A stretch of 64,000 nucleotides of DNA from Microbacterium tenebrionis (GCF_903645325.1 NZ_CAHJXQ010000002.1:310001-374000), one strand, 5' to 3'. Shown: positions 1 to 8,568, numbered from the stretch's first letter. Notes: generated from the sequence alone by a model not told the origin. Numbers and translations: made by a program.

Positions 1-1951
1 CGGCAAGACGCAGGACACGGTGGTCGCCGTCCGCGAGCTCGACGTGTCGCGTCTGGGCGACAGCAACAACTGGAACAACCGCACGGCCGTCTACACGCAC
101 GGCTACGGCCTCGTCGTCGCGGCGGGCAACCAGCGCACGAGCGAGGGGGAGCCGGTGTTCCTCGAGCGCGGCATCCCGTCGTCCGGTTTCCTGACCGACT
201 CGGAGAATTTCGAGCCCCGCGTCTACTTCGGCGAGACCTCGCCGCTGTACTCGATCGTCGGAGCGCCCGAGGGCACCGACCCGGTCGAGATCGACTACCC
301 GCGCGGTCAGGACGGCGCGAACGAGACCAAGACGACGTTCGACGGCGATGGCGGACCGTCGATCGGCAACACGTTCAACAAGCTGCTGTACGCGTTGAAG
401 TTCCAGGAGGCCGAGATCCTGTTCTCCGACCTCGTGAACGACGACTCGCAGATCCTGTACGACCGCGACCCGGTCGATCGCGTGCAGAAGGCCGCCCCGT
501 ACCTCACACTCGACAGCGACCCGTACCCGAGCGTGGTCGACGGCGAGATCGTCTGGATCGTCGACGGCTACACGACCAGCGCGACGTACCCGTACTCGAC
601 CGGCGTGAACCTGCCGGACGCGATCGCCGACTCGAACACGCCGACGCCGAGCTTCGCTCTGGACAACATCAATTACATCCGCAACTCCGTCAAGGCGACC
701 GTGAACGCCTACGACGGGTCGGTGACGCTGTACGCCTGGGACGAGGAGGACCCGATCCTCAAGGCGTGGGAGAACGTCTACCCGACGACGATCGAGCCGA
801 TCAGCGAGATGTCGGCCGACCTCATGAGCCACGTTCGCTACCCGACGGACCTCTTCAAGGTGCAGCGCGAGATCCTCGGCGTCTACCACGTCGACACGGC
901 GGGTTCGTTCGCTCAGCAGGACAACCGGTGGCAGACACCGGACGACCCGCGCGACCCGACGTCACTGCAGCCGCCGTACTACCTGTCGATGCAGATGCCG
1001 GGCCAGGATTCGCCGCGGTTCTCGATGTTCTCGACGTTCATCCCGGCGTCCGCGCAGGGGACGACGAGCCGCAACGTGCTGATGGGCTACCTCGCGGTCG
1101 ATTCGGATGCCGGCGCCACAGCGGGCGAGAAGTCCGAGGGCTACGGGAAGATGCGACTGCTCGAGATCGATGCGGACACGACCGTGCCCGGCCCGGGTCA
1201 GGTGCAGAACACGTTCAACTCCGACCCGAACGTCGTGCGCGAGCTCAACCTGCTGCAGCAGGGGGAGTCCGAGGTGAAGTACGGCAATCTGCTGACCCTC
1301 CCGGTCGGCGGTGGTCTGCTGTACGTCCAGCCGGTGTACGTCCAGTCCTCTGACGCCGGCGGCACGCAGCTGCCGTTGCTGCAGAAGGTGCTCGTGACCT
1401 TCGGCGACAACGTCGCCTTCGAGGACACGCTGACCGAGGCCCTCGACACGATCTTCGGCGGCGACTCCGGCGCCACCGGCGGCGACGAGGAGGTGGAGCC
1501 GACTCCGGGCGAGACGACTCCTCCGGACGAGGGCGGCACGGACCCGGGCACCGAGGAGCCGGGAACGGGTACCGGCTCCGGCGCGTATCAGGACGCTCTG
1601 AGCGCCGCCCAGCAGGCGCTGGCCGACCGCGAGGCCGCGCTGAAGGACGGCGACCTCACCGCGTTCGCCGAGGCCGACAAGCGTCTGACGGATGCCGTCA
1701 CCGAGCTGCTCGCCCTGGAGGAAGCAACGGGAGTGATCCGGCGGCTCCGGCCGCATGTTGAGAAATGGCGGGTCTGCGTGCGCGACCCGCCATTTCTGCG
1801 ACCTGCCGACGGGCAAACGAAAGGCCCGCGCAAGCGAAAGGCCCGGGCAAACGAAAGGCCCCTGATCGGGATTTCTCCTGATCAGGGGCCTTTCTTGTGT
1901 CGCATTCTCGTTGCGGGGACAGGATTTGAACCTGCGACCTCCGGGTTATGA
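1..1951 (+). CDS. UPF0182 family membrane protein, C-terminal part (5' truncated by window)
   Basis: The frame is open from the first bases, so the gene begins upstream of the window. The visible part matches the large C-terminal extracytoplasmic domain of UPF0182 proteins, which are usually 900-1000 residues with N-terminal membrane helices. Recognisable stretches are NNWNNRTAVYTHGYG, FLERGIPSSG and the PRVYFGE segment. After the domain come an acidic Gly/Thr/Pro-rich linker and a short amphipathic helix (AAQQALADREAALKDGD), typical of the family end. Function is unknown. The frame lacks a stop at the expected place: a TGA at 1734-1736 lies one frame away, and the open frame runs through two hairpins and stops at 1949-1951 inside the tRNA gene. 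The native end is probably 1736, with one extra G in the run 1729-1731. Confidence 0.85.
   Translation, partial: GKTQDTVVAVRELDVSRLGDSNNWNNRTAVYTHGYGLVVAAGNQRTSEGEPVFLERGIPSSGFLTDSENFEPRVYFGETSPLYSIVGAPEGTDPVEIDYPRGQDGANETKTTFDGDGGPSIGNTFNKLLYALKFQEAEILFSDLVNDDSQILYDRDPVDRVQKAAPYLTLDSDPYPSVVDGEIVWIVDGYTTSATYPYSTGVNLPDAIADSNTPTPSFALDNINYIRNSVKATVNAYDGSVTLYAWDEEDPILKAWENVYPTTIEPISEMSADLMSHVRYPTDLFKVQREILGVYHVDTAGSFAQQDNRWQTPDDPRDPTSLQPPYYLSMQMPGQDSPRFSMFSTFIPASAQGTTSRNVLMGYLAVDSDAGATAGEKSEGYGKMRLLEIDADTTVPGPGQVQNTFNSDPNVVRELNLLQQGESEVKYGNLLTLPVGGGLLYVQPVYVQSSDAGGTQLPLLQKVLVTFGDNVAFEDTLTEALDTIFGGDSGATGGDEEVEPTPGETTPPDEGGTDPGTEEPGTGTGSGAYQDALSAAQQALADREAALKDGDLTAFAEADKRLTDAVTELLALEEATGVIRRLRPHVEKWRVCVRDPPFLRPADGQTKGPRKRKARANERPLIGISPDQGPFLCRILVAGTGFEPATSGL
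1761..1797. terminator. Perfect hairpin after UPF0182 gene
   Basis: A 14-bp arm agaaatggcgggtc (1761-1774) is repeated perfectly inverted at 1784-1797 around a 9-nt loop, 25 nt past the presumed native stop of the UPF0182 gene. It is a likely intrinsic terminator, although the tail is not a clean T-run. Confidence 0.55.
1813..1863. repeat. Three tandem 17-bp direct repeats
   Basis: Three contiguous 17-bp units start at 1813, 1830 and 1847, with consensus GCAAACGAAAGGCCC followed by two variable bases. The third unit runs into the left arm of the terminator at 1854-1893. They sit in the intergenic space between the UPF0182 gene and the tRNA gene. Confidence 0.8.
1854..1893. terminator. Bidirectional intrinsic terminator
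   Basis: AAAGGCCCCTGATC (1854-1867) pairs perfectly with GATCAGGGGCCTTT (1880-1893) around a 12-nt loop. T-rich tails on both strands (TTTCTT rightward, TTTCGTTT leftward) fit termination of the UPF0182 transcript and of the oppositely oriented tRNA. Confidence 0.8.
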
Positions 1952-1984
1952 GCCCGGCGAGCTACCGAACTGCTCCACCCCGCG
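1911..1984 (-). tRNA. tRNA-fMet(CAT), initiator
   Basis: On the minus strand this folds as a cloverleaf: acceptor CGCGGGG with CCCCGCA, D arm, anticodon stem CCGGG/CCCGG with loop CTCATAA (anticodon CAT), variable loop AGGTC and T arm with TTCAAAT. The C1:A72 mismatch and the three G:C pairs at the base of the anticodon stem are hallmarks of the initiator tRNA. The 3' CCA is not encoded. The termination hairpin 1854-1893 follows its 3' end. Confidence 0.95.
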
Positions 1985-2054
1985 GCACGTCTACTAGCCT
2001 AACACGGGAATCGGCGGGTGGTTGACAACGGGTGAACTGCGCGAGGATGGGGGC

Positions 2055-2846
2055 ATGTCCTCGACCGTCGCCGTCTGCCAGTTCAGCCCGACCGCCTCGC
2101 CTGCGGACAATCGCGCCCGCATCGCAGAACTGGCCGCTGCCGCCGCGGGTCGCGGCGCACGTCTGGTCGTGTTCCCGGAGTACTCCAGCTATTTCGTCGA
2201 CCCGATGGATGCCACGCTCGCGGCCAACGCCGAGACGCTGGACGGCGACTTCGTCCTGGCGTTGCAGCAGGCGGCATCCGTTCACGGCGTGACGATCGTC
2301 GCCGGGCTCGTGGAAGCCGCGGGGGAGCGCGTGCGCAACACGCTCGTCGCCGTGGATGCTGCGGGTGTGCGCGCCGTGTACCGCAAGCAGCACCTGTACG
2401 ACGCGTTCGGACAGACGGAATCGGACTGGATCGAACCCGGTGCGCTCGATGAGCCGCAGACCTTCGTGGTCGACGGGCTGCGCTTCGCGATGATGACCTG
2501 CTACGACCTGCGCTTCCCCGAGGTCGCCCGCACGCTCGTGGACGCGGGGGCCGACGTCATCGTCGTGCCGGCCGAGTGGGTCCGCGGGCCGCTCAAAGAG
2601 CACCACTGGACCACGTTGCTCGCGGCCCGCGCGATCGAGAACACGGTCTACGTCGTCGCAGCGGATCACCCGGGGCCGATCGGTGTCGGGAACTCGCAGA
2701 TCATCGACCCTCAGGGCGTGGTCATCGCCGGTGTGGGGACGGGGGAGGGCATCGCCGTCGCCGAGATCGACGAGGATGCCGTCGCCCGCGTCCGCGAGAC
2801 GAACCCCGTGCTGCGGCTGCGCCGCTACGCCGTCACCCCGCGCTGA
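2055..2846 (+). CDS. Carbon-nitrogen hydrolase (nitrilase/omega-amidase-like)
   Basis: This 263-residue protein of the nitrilase superfamily hydrolyses non-peptide C-N bonds in the cytoplasm; the substrate is not predictable, and omega-amidase or a deaminated-glutathione amidase role are options. The catalytic triad is visible: Glu42 in VFPEYSS, Lys111 in YRKQHLYD and Cys149 in MTCYDLRFPE. The ATG at 2055 is chosen because the protein then starts directly at the first beta strand (STVAVCQ) and GAGG lies about 8 nt upstream; the frame is open further upstream. It is convergent with the aminotransferase at 2904, separated by 57 bp with no clear terminator. Confidence 0.88.
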   Translation: MSSTVAVCQFSPTASPADNRARIAELAAAAAGRGARLVVFPEYSSYFVDPMDATLAANAETLDGDFVLALQQAASVHGVTIVAGLVEAAGERVRNTLVAVDAAGVRAVYRKQHLYDAFGQTESDWIEPGALDEPQTFVVDGLRFAMMTCYDLRFPEVARTLVDAGADVIVVPAEWVRGPLKEHHWTTLLAARAIENTVYVVAADHPGPIGVGNSQIIDPQGVVIAGVGTGEGIAVAEIDEDAVARVRETNPVLRLRRYAVTPR

Positions 2847-2903
2847 CGGCTGCGGGCCTGAGCACGTTCCGCTCTGGTTCATGGGAGTGCGGGCTTCGCC
2901 GCC

Positions 2904-4106
2904 TCAGAACGTCGCTGACGCCAGCCTGGTCGCGGCCTCTTCGAGCACCTCGACCCGCTTGCACGCGGCGAAGCGCACGAGGCCCGCGAACCGATCCTGG
3001 TGCTCGGCGCTGACGAACGCGCTCAGCGGGATCGCGACGACCCCGGCTCGCTCGGGCAGCGCACGGCAGAAGGCCGCGGCATCCGACCCGCCCAGCGCCC
3101 CGGCGTCGGCGACCGTGAAGTAACCGCCCTGCGGCGGGATCACCTCGAATCCGGCGGTGCGCAGCCCCTTGCCGAGGATCTCGTGCTTGCGACGGAGCGT
3201 CGCCGCGGCATCCGCGAAGAAGGCGTCGGGCAGCCCGAGCCCCACCGCGATGGCCGGCTGGAACGGCGAACCGTTCACGTAGGTGAGGTACTGCTTGACC
3301 GTCAGGACGGCCGTGATGAGGTCGGCCGGACCGTGCACCCAGCCGATCTTCCAGCCCGTCGTGGAGAACGTCTTGCCCGCGGATGAGATCGTCAGCGTCC
3401 GTTCGGCGGCACCGGAACGCGTGGCGAGCGGCACGTGCGGGGCGGAGAACGTCAGGTGCTCGTACACCTCGTCCGTGACGATGATCGCTTCGTGCCGCTC
3501 GGCGAGCCGCACGATCTCCGCTCCCACCCCCGGAGAGAACACGGTGCCGGTCGGATTGTGCGGGTCGTTGACGAGGATGATCCGCGTGCGGTCGGTGACG
3601 GATGCCGCGAGAGCGTCGAGGTCGGGCTGGAAATCCGGCAGCCGCAGCGGCACCGTGCGCAGTCGAGCGCCCGCCAGCGCGACCGCGGCGGCGTACGAGT
3701 CGTAGTAGGGCTCGAAGACGACGACCTCGTCGTCGGGGGAGTCGATCAGCGCGAGCAGCGTCGCCGTGAGCGCCTCGGTGGCGCCCGCCGTGACGATGAC
3801 CTCTGCGGCGGGATCCACCTCGAGGCCGTAGAACCGGCGCTGATGCTCGGCGATCGCCGCGAGCAGCTCCGGGTTGCCGCGCCCGGGCGGATACTGATTC
3901 ACACCGTCCGCGATGGCGGATCGTGCCGCGTCGAGCACCTCGGCGGGGCCGTCCTCGTCGGGGAAGCCCTGGCCGAGATTGATGGCACCGGTGCGGACCG
4001 CAGCCGCAGACATCTCTGCGAAGATGGTGGGCACGACGTCACCGTCGGAGGAGAGAAGACCTGCTCCCGCTGCCGTGCGCCGCCAGGCGCCGGGAATAGT
4101 ACTCAT
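2904..4106 (-). CDS. PLP-dependent aminotransferase, class I/II
   Basis: This is a 400-residue fold-type I aminotransferase. The N-terminal NLGQGFPD segment, NDPHNPTG (PLP-binding Asn), TDEVYEHL (Asp/Tyr) and the Schiff-base lysine Lys245 in SSAGKTFSTTGWKIGW are all visible. The GQGFPD type is shared by kynurenine/methionine aminotransferases (YbdL-like) and by succinyldiaminopimelate aminotransferase-like proteins, so the substrate is open. The start at 4106 is preferred over upstream in-frame codons because TAGCCT lies exactly 7 nt upstream, the leaderless arrangement seen throughout the window. It is divergent from the htrA-like gene at 4202. Confidence 0.88.
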   Translation of the reverse strand: MSTIPGAWRRTAAGAGLLSSDGDVVPTIFAEMSAAAVRTGAINLGQGFPDEDGPAEVLDAARSAIADGVNQYPPGRGNPELLAAIAEHQRRFYGLEVDPAAEVIVTAGATEALTATLLALIDSPDDEVVVFEPYYDSYAAAVALAGARLRTVPLRLPDFQPDLDALAASVTDRTRIILVNDPHNPTGTVFSPGVGAEIVRLAERHEAIIVTDEVYEHLTFSAPHVPLATRSGAAERTLTISSAGKTFSTTGWKIGWVHGPADLITAVLTVKQYLTYVNGSPFQPAIAVGLGLPDAFFADAAATLRRKHEILGKGLRTAGFEVIPPQGGYFTVADAGALGGSDAAAFCRALPERAGVVAIPLSAFVSAEHQDRFAGLVRFAACKRVEVLEEAATRLASATF

Positions 4107-4113
4107 GCACACC

Positions 4114-4119
4114 AGGCTA
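4114..4119 (-). promoter_or_regulatory. Leaderless -10 box for aminotransferase gene
   Basis: TAGCCT on the minus strand, 7 nt before the ATG at 4106, with no Shine-Dalgarno between. Confidence 0.55.
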
Positions 4120-4201
4120 AGGCCATAGAGAGCACTCACCCTGCCCATATCGAACGCACAGCATCGGGCGGCAACCTGAGATGGTCGATGAAGGAGCAGA
4201 C

Positions 4202-5686
4202 ATGAACGACGACAACACCCCAGAAGAGACCTCGTCCCCCGACCAGACTCCGCAGACCCCGGGTGGCGGCGGATCCGGCCACGAGCTGCCGGCTGCGTTC
4301 ACGTCGCACGCGGCGCCGGCGGGTCCGGTCCCGAACGACGGGCCGACCGCACCGATCGCGCACTTCACGGCACCCGTCGCGAACCCCGGGCACGGGGCCG
4401 CGTTCGGCGTCCCTGCGCAGAGCGCTCCCGGCGCCGACCACGCGGCAGCGGAGACGACGGCACCGGTGACCCCCACCCACACCAAGACCAAGGAGAAGAA
4501 GCCCGTCGGAGCAGGCAAGGTCGCAGCGCTCATCGTCGCGGCATCCCTCGTCGGAGGCGCAGCGGGGCTCGGCGGCGGCTACCTGGGCAGCACGCTCTGG
4601 GCGCAGCCGACCGGCTCGACCGCGAGCGGCCCGTCCACCATCACGGTCAACAACCCCGGCTCCGTCAACGAGACCACCGCGATCGCGACCGAGGTCCTGC
4701 CCTCGGTCGTCACGATCGAGGCCACCGGCTCGAGCGGGTCCGGCAGCGGCTCGGGCGTCGTGCTCAGCGACGACGGCTACGTGCTGACCAACACGCACGT
4801 CGTGACCCTCGGCGGCGCCGAGGCGAACGCGACGATTCGCGTCACGGCATCCGACGGGCGCATCTACGACGCCGAGGTCGTCGGCACCGACCCGATCTAC
4901 GACCTCGCGGTGATCAAACTGAAGGGCGCATCGGGCCTCACCCCGATCGAGTTCGCGGACTCGTCCGACCTCAACGTCGGCGACACCGCCGTCGCGATCG
5001 GCGCACCGCTGGGGCTGTCGAACTCGGTGACCACGGGAATCGTGAGCGCGCTGAACCGCAGCATCCAGATCGCCTCGTCCGCCGTGCCCGATTCGGCCCA
5101 GGACTCGCAGGAGGACCAGGGCGATCAGGGCGGCAGCCCGTTCCAGTTCGACCTTCCCGGCACGCAGCAGCAGAGCCCGAACTCGTCCATCTCGATCTCG
5201 GTGATCCAGACGGATGCCGCGATCAACCCCGGCAACTCCGGCGGCGCACTGGTGGACAGCGAGGGAAAGCTCATCGGCATCAACGTCGCGATCGCGACCG
5301 CCGGCAGCTCCGAGGAGTCCGGCTCGATCGGCGTCGGATTCTCGATCCCGTCGAACATCGCCAAGCGCGTGTCCGACGAGATCATCGAGAACGGATCGGC
5401 GACCCACGGTCTGCTCGGCGCGACCGTGCGGGACGCGTCCTCCGCGCAGGATGCCGACGTCGCCGGCGCTGTGATCGTCGAGCCCACGTCCGGCGGTCCC
5501 GCGGCGCAGGCCGGGCTGAAGGCGGGCGACATCGTCACCGGGTTCAACGGTCTCCCGATCACCGGCGCGACAGACCTCACCGCTCAGGTCAGGGCCGCGG
5601 CTGCGGGCAGCGAGGCGACGATCACGTACATCCGCGGAGGCAAGGAGTACGAGGCCACGGTAACCCTCGGGGAGCTCGATCTCTGA
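4202..5686 (+). CDS. HtrA/DegP-like membrane-anchored serine protease with PDZ domain
   Basis: A 494-residue envelope protease. Residues 1-100 are a disordered Pro/Gly/Ala-rich cytoplasmic region, followed by a single membrane helix (VAALIVAASLVGGAAGLGGG, near 107-126). The trypsin-like domain has catalytic His199 (TNTHVV), Asp234 (YDLAVI) and Ser346 (GNSGGAL), and a C-terminal PDZ domain includes AGLKAGDIVTGFNG. A Gln/Asp-rich insertion lies around residues 298-325, between the Asp and Ser motifs. It probably acts in extracytoplasmic protein quality control. The start at 4202 is set by AAGGAG 5-6 nt upstream. The hairpin 5706-5746 follows. Confidence 0.93.
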   Translation: MNDDNTPEETSSPDQTPQTPGGGGSGHELPAAFTSHAAPAGPVPNDGPTAPIAHFTAPVANPGHGAAFGVPAQSAPGADHAAAETTAPVTPTHTKTKEKKPVGAGKVAALIVAASLVGGAAGLGGGYLGSTLWAQPTGSTASGPSTITVNNPGSVNETTAIATEVLPSVVTIEATGSSGSGSGSGVVLSDDGYVLTNTHVVTLGGAEANATIRVTASDGRIYDAEVVGTDPIYDLAVIKLKGASGLTPIEFADSSDLNVGDTAVAIGAPLGLSNSVTTGIVSALNRSIQIASSAVPDSAQDSQEDQGDQGGSPFQFDLPGTQQQSPNSSISISVIQTDAAINPGNSGGALVDSEGKLIGINVAIATAGSSEESGSIGVGFSIPSNIAKRVSDEIIENGSATHGLLGATVRDASSAQDADVAGAVIVEPTSGGPAAQAGLKAGDIVTGFNGLPITGATDLTAQVRAAAAGSEATITYIRGGKEYEATVTLGELDL

Positions 5687-5705
5687 GCCCCCTCGGCTCA
5701 CAGCG

Positions 5706-5746
5706 AAGGACGCCACCCCGCGATAGGCTCGCGGGGTGGCGTCCTT
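5706..5746. terminator. 17-bp-stem terminator embedding the next gene's promoter and start codon
   Basis: AAGGACGCCACCCCGCG (5706-5722) and CGCGGGGTGGCGTCCTT (5730-5746) are perfect inverted arms around the 7-nt loop ATAGGCT. A T/C-rich tail follows. It is well placed to terminate the htrA-like transcript, yet the loop contains the TAGGCT -10 box and the right arm contains the GTG start (5736) of the following gene. Confidence 0.75.
5724..5729 (+). promoter_or_regulatory. Leaderless -10 box inside terminator loop
   Basis: TAGGCT occupies the hairpin loop, 6 nt before the GTG at 5736. Confidence 0.6.
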
Positions 5747-6983
5747 CTCCTTCGGCTCGGGCAATGCGGCAGGGCTCCTGCGCATCCCGCTGTATGCCGT
5801 AGGGCGCATGGGAACGATGCTCGTCCCGCGTGGAACCCGATGGGTGTTCGGATGCGGGACCGGCATCGGCGACGGTGCGCTGGCGCTGTGGCGGCTGGCG
5901 ACATCCGAAGGCCGCACGGCTGTGTGGCTCACCTCCTCGGAGCGCGAACGCGCCGACGCCGCAGCTCTGGGGATCCCGACCATCCCGAAAACGTCGCCGC
6001 GCGGCTGGTGGGCGACGGCCAGAGCGGGAGTGGTGGTCGTGACCCACGGTCAGGGCGACGTCAACCGCTACGCGACATCCGGTGCCTTCCTCGTGCAACT
6101 CTGGCACGGCATCCCGCTCAAGCGCATCGGCCTGGACTCACCGGCGACCGTGACCGTGCCCGACGTCCCGGGGGCCGCGGTGCTGAGGAGAGTCATCGCT
6201 CTCCTCTATCGGAGCGCTGCCCAGCGCATCCGCCTCATGCCCGCAGCATCCGATCGATCGCGCGGGCGGCTGGAGTCCGCCTTCGCGCTCGGCGGGGGCC
6301 GCGTCGTCGTCACGGGCGAGCCGCGCGTCGACGTGCTCTCGGCCGGTGCGCCGGAGGAGAGCCGCCGCACGGCGCGGGCGCTGCTCGAGGATGCGTCCGG
6401 TCCGCTGCCGTCCGGATCGAGGACGTTGCTGTACGCGCCGACCTGGCGCGATGGCTCAGACGACCCCGCGGTGCCGTCTGCCGCGGACTGGGTGCGGCTC
6501 ATCGCGCTGCTCGAACGCGAGGACGCCGTGCTGTTCGTGCGATCGCATCCGCTCGGAGCGGGCGAGTATCGGCCTCCGCTGCCGACCAGGCGCGTGCGGA
6601 TGCTCGGATCGGACGTGCTCGCCGATGTCACCCCCGCGCTGCCGGGGATCGACGCGCTGATCACCGACTACTCGTCGATGGCCTACGACGTGGGGCTCAT
6701 CGGGATGCCGGTGCTCTTCCTGGCCCCCGACGCCGAGGATTACGCGCGCACACGCGGGTTCTACGGCAGCTACGAGGAGGTGGCAGGAGACGGTGCGGCG
6801 AAGGACTGGCACGTCCTCACCGCTCGGATCGAGCAGCTGCTGACCGACGAGGGCGTCTTCGCGGCGCACGCCGATCGATCACGGACCCTGAGCGCGCAGA
6901 TGCACGCGTTCCGCGACGGCGGGAGCACACGGCGCGTCTACGACGCCATCCGTGCCCGCACAGCCTCGAGAGGAGCACGATGA
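5736..6983 (+). CDS. CDP-glycerol glycerophosphotransferase family protein (TagB/TagF-like)
   Basis: A 415-residue GT-B-like polyol-phosphate transferase of the family that polymerises or primes teichoic-acid-type chains at the membrane's inner face. Seen: QLWHGIPLKRIG (UDP/CDP-site loop with the family His), TGEPRVDVL, LLYAPTWRDG, VRSHP and the C-terminal ITDYSSMAYD followed by GMPVLFLAPD. The GTG at 5736 is chosen because TAGGCT lies 6 nt upstream and the product begins MASFSFGSGNA; the next in-frame ATG (5808) would remove a plausible N-terminal helix. The stop overlaps the next start as ATGA, so the two genes are translationally coupled. The acceptor cannot be predicted. Confidence 0.85.
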   Translation: MASFSFGSGNAAGLLRIPLYAVGRMGTMLVPRGTRWVFGCGTGIGDGALALWRLATSEGRTAVWLTSSERERADAAALGIPTIPKTSPRGWWATARAGVVVVTHGQGDVNRYATSGAFLVQLWHGIPLKRIGLDSPATVTVPDVPGAAVLRRVIALLYRSAAQRIRLMPAASDRSRGRLESAFALGGGRVVVTGEPRVDVLSAGAPEESRRTARALLEDASGPLPSGSRTLLYAPTWRDGSDDPAVPSAADWVRLIALLEREDAVLFVRSHPLGAGEYRPPLPTRRVRMLGSDVLADVTPALPGIDALITDYSSMAYDVGLIGMPVLFLAPDAEDYARTRGFYGSYEEVAGDGAAKDWHVLTARIEQLLTDEGVFAAHADRSRTLSAQMHAFRDGGSTRRVYDAIRARTASRGAR

Positions 6984-8416
6984 CGACCGCCCGTATCGAT
7001 GAGGAAGCCGAGCGCCTCATCATCACCGGCACCGGGGCCAGGCCGGCGTCCGCGGCGCTCGCCGGCTCCCGCGCCCGCGTCGATGCCACGATCACCGGCG
7101 GCGGCAAGACCTGGAAGGCCGCGTTCGACCTGAGGGCCTCGCGCTGGGGCGGCCCGTCGCTGCCGCTGCCGTCGGGTGAATACCGCCTCGAGAGCGACGG
7201 CGCCGATCTGTCCGGCATCGAGGAGCAGACGCGGCTGCTGCCCGGTATGCGCATCACGATCCGCGGATCGCAGGTCGATCTCGCACCACCGATCGACCCG
7301 GTCCATGAGACGCCTGAGGGCAGGGCTGCCCTCGAAGCGGGCTATGCCGCGCAGCAGGGCGGCGATGAGGACGCCGTGTTCTTCGAGAGCTTCTACGGGC
7401 AGAGCGCCGGTTGCAACCCCCGAGCCATTGACGCCGAGATCGCCCGACGCTCCCCGGGTACGACCCGCTACTGGAGCGTCGTCGACCTTTCCGTCCCCGT
7501 GCCGGACGGCTCGATCGCCGTGGTCGAGGGCAGCCCGGAGTGGTGGCGCGCTCGCGGAGCGGCGCGGCTGCTCGTGGTCAACGACTGGCTGCGCCGCAGG
7601 TTCGTCCGCAAGACCGGGCAGAAGGTGCTGCAGACCTGGCACGGCACGCCGCTCAAGCGTCTGGCGCTGCACCGACCGGGCTTCGACCCGCGGCGCATGG
7701 CCGCGGTCGTCAAGGAGTCGCGCCGCTGGGATGTGCTGCTCGCGCAGAACCTGTACGCCGAACGCATTCTCCGGAAGGCATATGCATTCTTCGGCAAGCC
7801 GGTGTGGACCGACGGGTATCCGCGCAATGACGTGCTCGTGACCGGGGACCCGGCGGCGGCACGCGCCGAGCTCGGCATCGGTCCGCAGGAGCGCGTGCTC
7901 CTGTATGCGCCGACCTGGCGGGATGACCGCTCCGAGATCGTCGATTTCGTCGATCCCGAGCTCCTCGCGGAGCAGACCGACGCGGTCGTTCTCGTGCGCG
8001 GACATTCGAGGACACTGCGTCCGGGCCGGGACAAGGCCGGCGCCCGGGTGATCGACGTCACGGGATTCTCCGACACGGCCCTTCTCCTGCTCGTCGCCGA
8101 CGCGCTCATCACCGATTATTCGTCGGTGATGTTCGACTACAGCGTCACGGGCAAGCCGATGTTCTTCCTCGTGCCGGACCTCGAGCACTACCGCGGTCAG
8201 CTCAGGGGCTTCTACTTCGATCTCGCCGAGCGCGCGCCAGGGCCGCTCGTCACGTCGCAGGATGAGCTCGTCGCGGCTGTCCTCGACGAGGGCGTTCCCG
8301 CACGCTTCGCCGATCGCTACGCGGCGTGGCGGCGTCAGTTCAACGGGCTCGACGACGGTCGCGCCGCGGAGCGCGTCGTCTCCCGCATTCTCGACCTGGG
8401 CTACCTGAAGGCCTGA
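6980..8416 (+). CDS. CDP-glycerol glycerophosphotransferase family protein (TagF-like), second copy
   Basis: A 478-residue paralogue of the preceding protein with about 130 extra N-terminal residues forming a beta-rich region that may bind the acceptor. Motifs: LQTWHGTPLKRLAL, TDGYPRNDVLV, LLYAPTWRDD, VRGHSRT and LITDYSSVMFDYSVTGKPMFF. The ATG at 6980 overlaps the previous stop (ATGA) and has GAGAGGAG about 5 nt upstream, so an open frame extending far upstream on this strand is ignored. It likely adds glycerol- or ribitol-phosphate units to a wall glycopolymer. No CDP-glycerol synthase (tagD) is visible in the window. Confidence 0.85.
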   Translation: MTTARIDEEAERLIITGTGARPASAALAGSRARVDATITGGGKTWKAAFDLRASRWGGPSLPLPSGEYRLESDGADLSGIEEQTRLLPGMRITIRGSQVDLAPPIDPVHETPEGRAALEAGYAAQQGGDEDAVFFESFYGQSAGCNPRAIDAEIARRSPGTTRYWSVVDLSVPVPDGSIAVVEGSPEWWRARGAARLLVVNDWLRRRFVRKTGQKVLQTWHGTPLKRLALHRPGFDPRRMAAVVKESRRWDVLLAQNLYAERILRKAYAFFGKPVWTDGYPRNDVLVTGDPAAARAELGIGPQERVLLYAPTWRDDRSEIVDFVDPELLAEQTDAVVLVRGHSRTLRPGRDKAGARVIDVTGFSDTALLLLVADALITDYSSVMFDYSVTGKPMFFLVPDLEHYRGQLRGFYFDLAERAPGPLVTSQDELVAAVLDEGVPARFADRYAAWRRQFNGLDDGRAAERVVSRILDLGYLKA

Positions 8417-8490
8417 TCAGCGGGAGGGAGACGCACTGAGCCGGTCGCGCTGAGCGGGTGCGGATCTGGCAGCAGGCGCACCTGGTCGCT

Positions 8491-8510
8491 CACCCTTCGA
8501 CAGGCTCGGG
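8491..8510. repeat. Dispersed intergenic repeat, copy 1
   Basis: CACCCTTCGACAGGCTCGGG; shares CCCTTCGACAGGCTC with copies at 8569 and, inverted, at 15723. Confidence 0.65.
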
Positions 8511-8568
8511 GATCGCTGGACGCGGAGCCGGTCGCTGAGCGCGGCGAAGCGTCCGGTGGGTCCGCTCA

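Noticed and set aside
1588-1833. Short minus-strand frame near the tRNA
   Set aside because: Overlaps the UPF0182 end and hairpin; no initiation signal.
4136-5983. 615-residue open frame on the minus strand opposite the htrA-like gene
   Set aside because: Arg/Asp/Gly-rich composition without domains, mirrors the codon bias of the real gene; shadow.
5840-6979. Upstream extension of the second TagF-like frame
   Set aside because: Lies entirely within the first TagB-like gene in another frame; ATGA overlap and RBS place the start at 6980.
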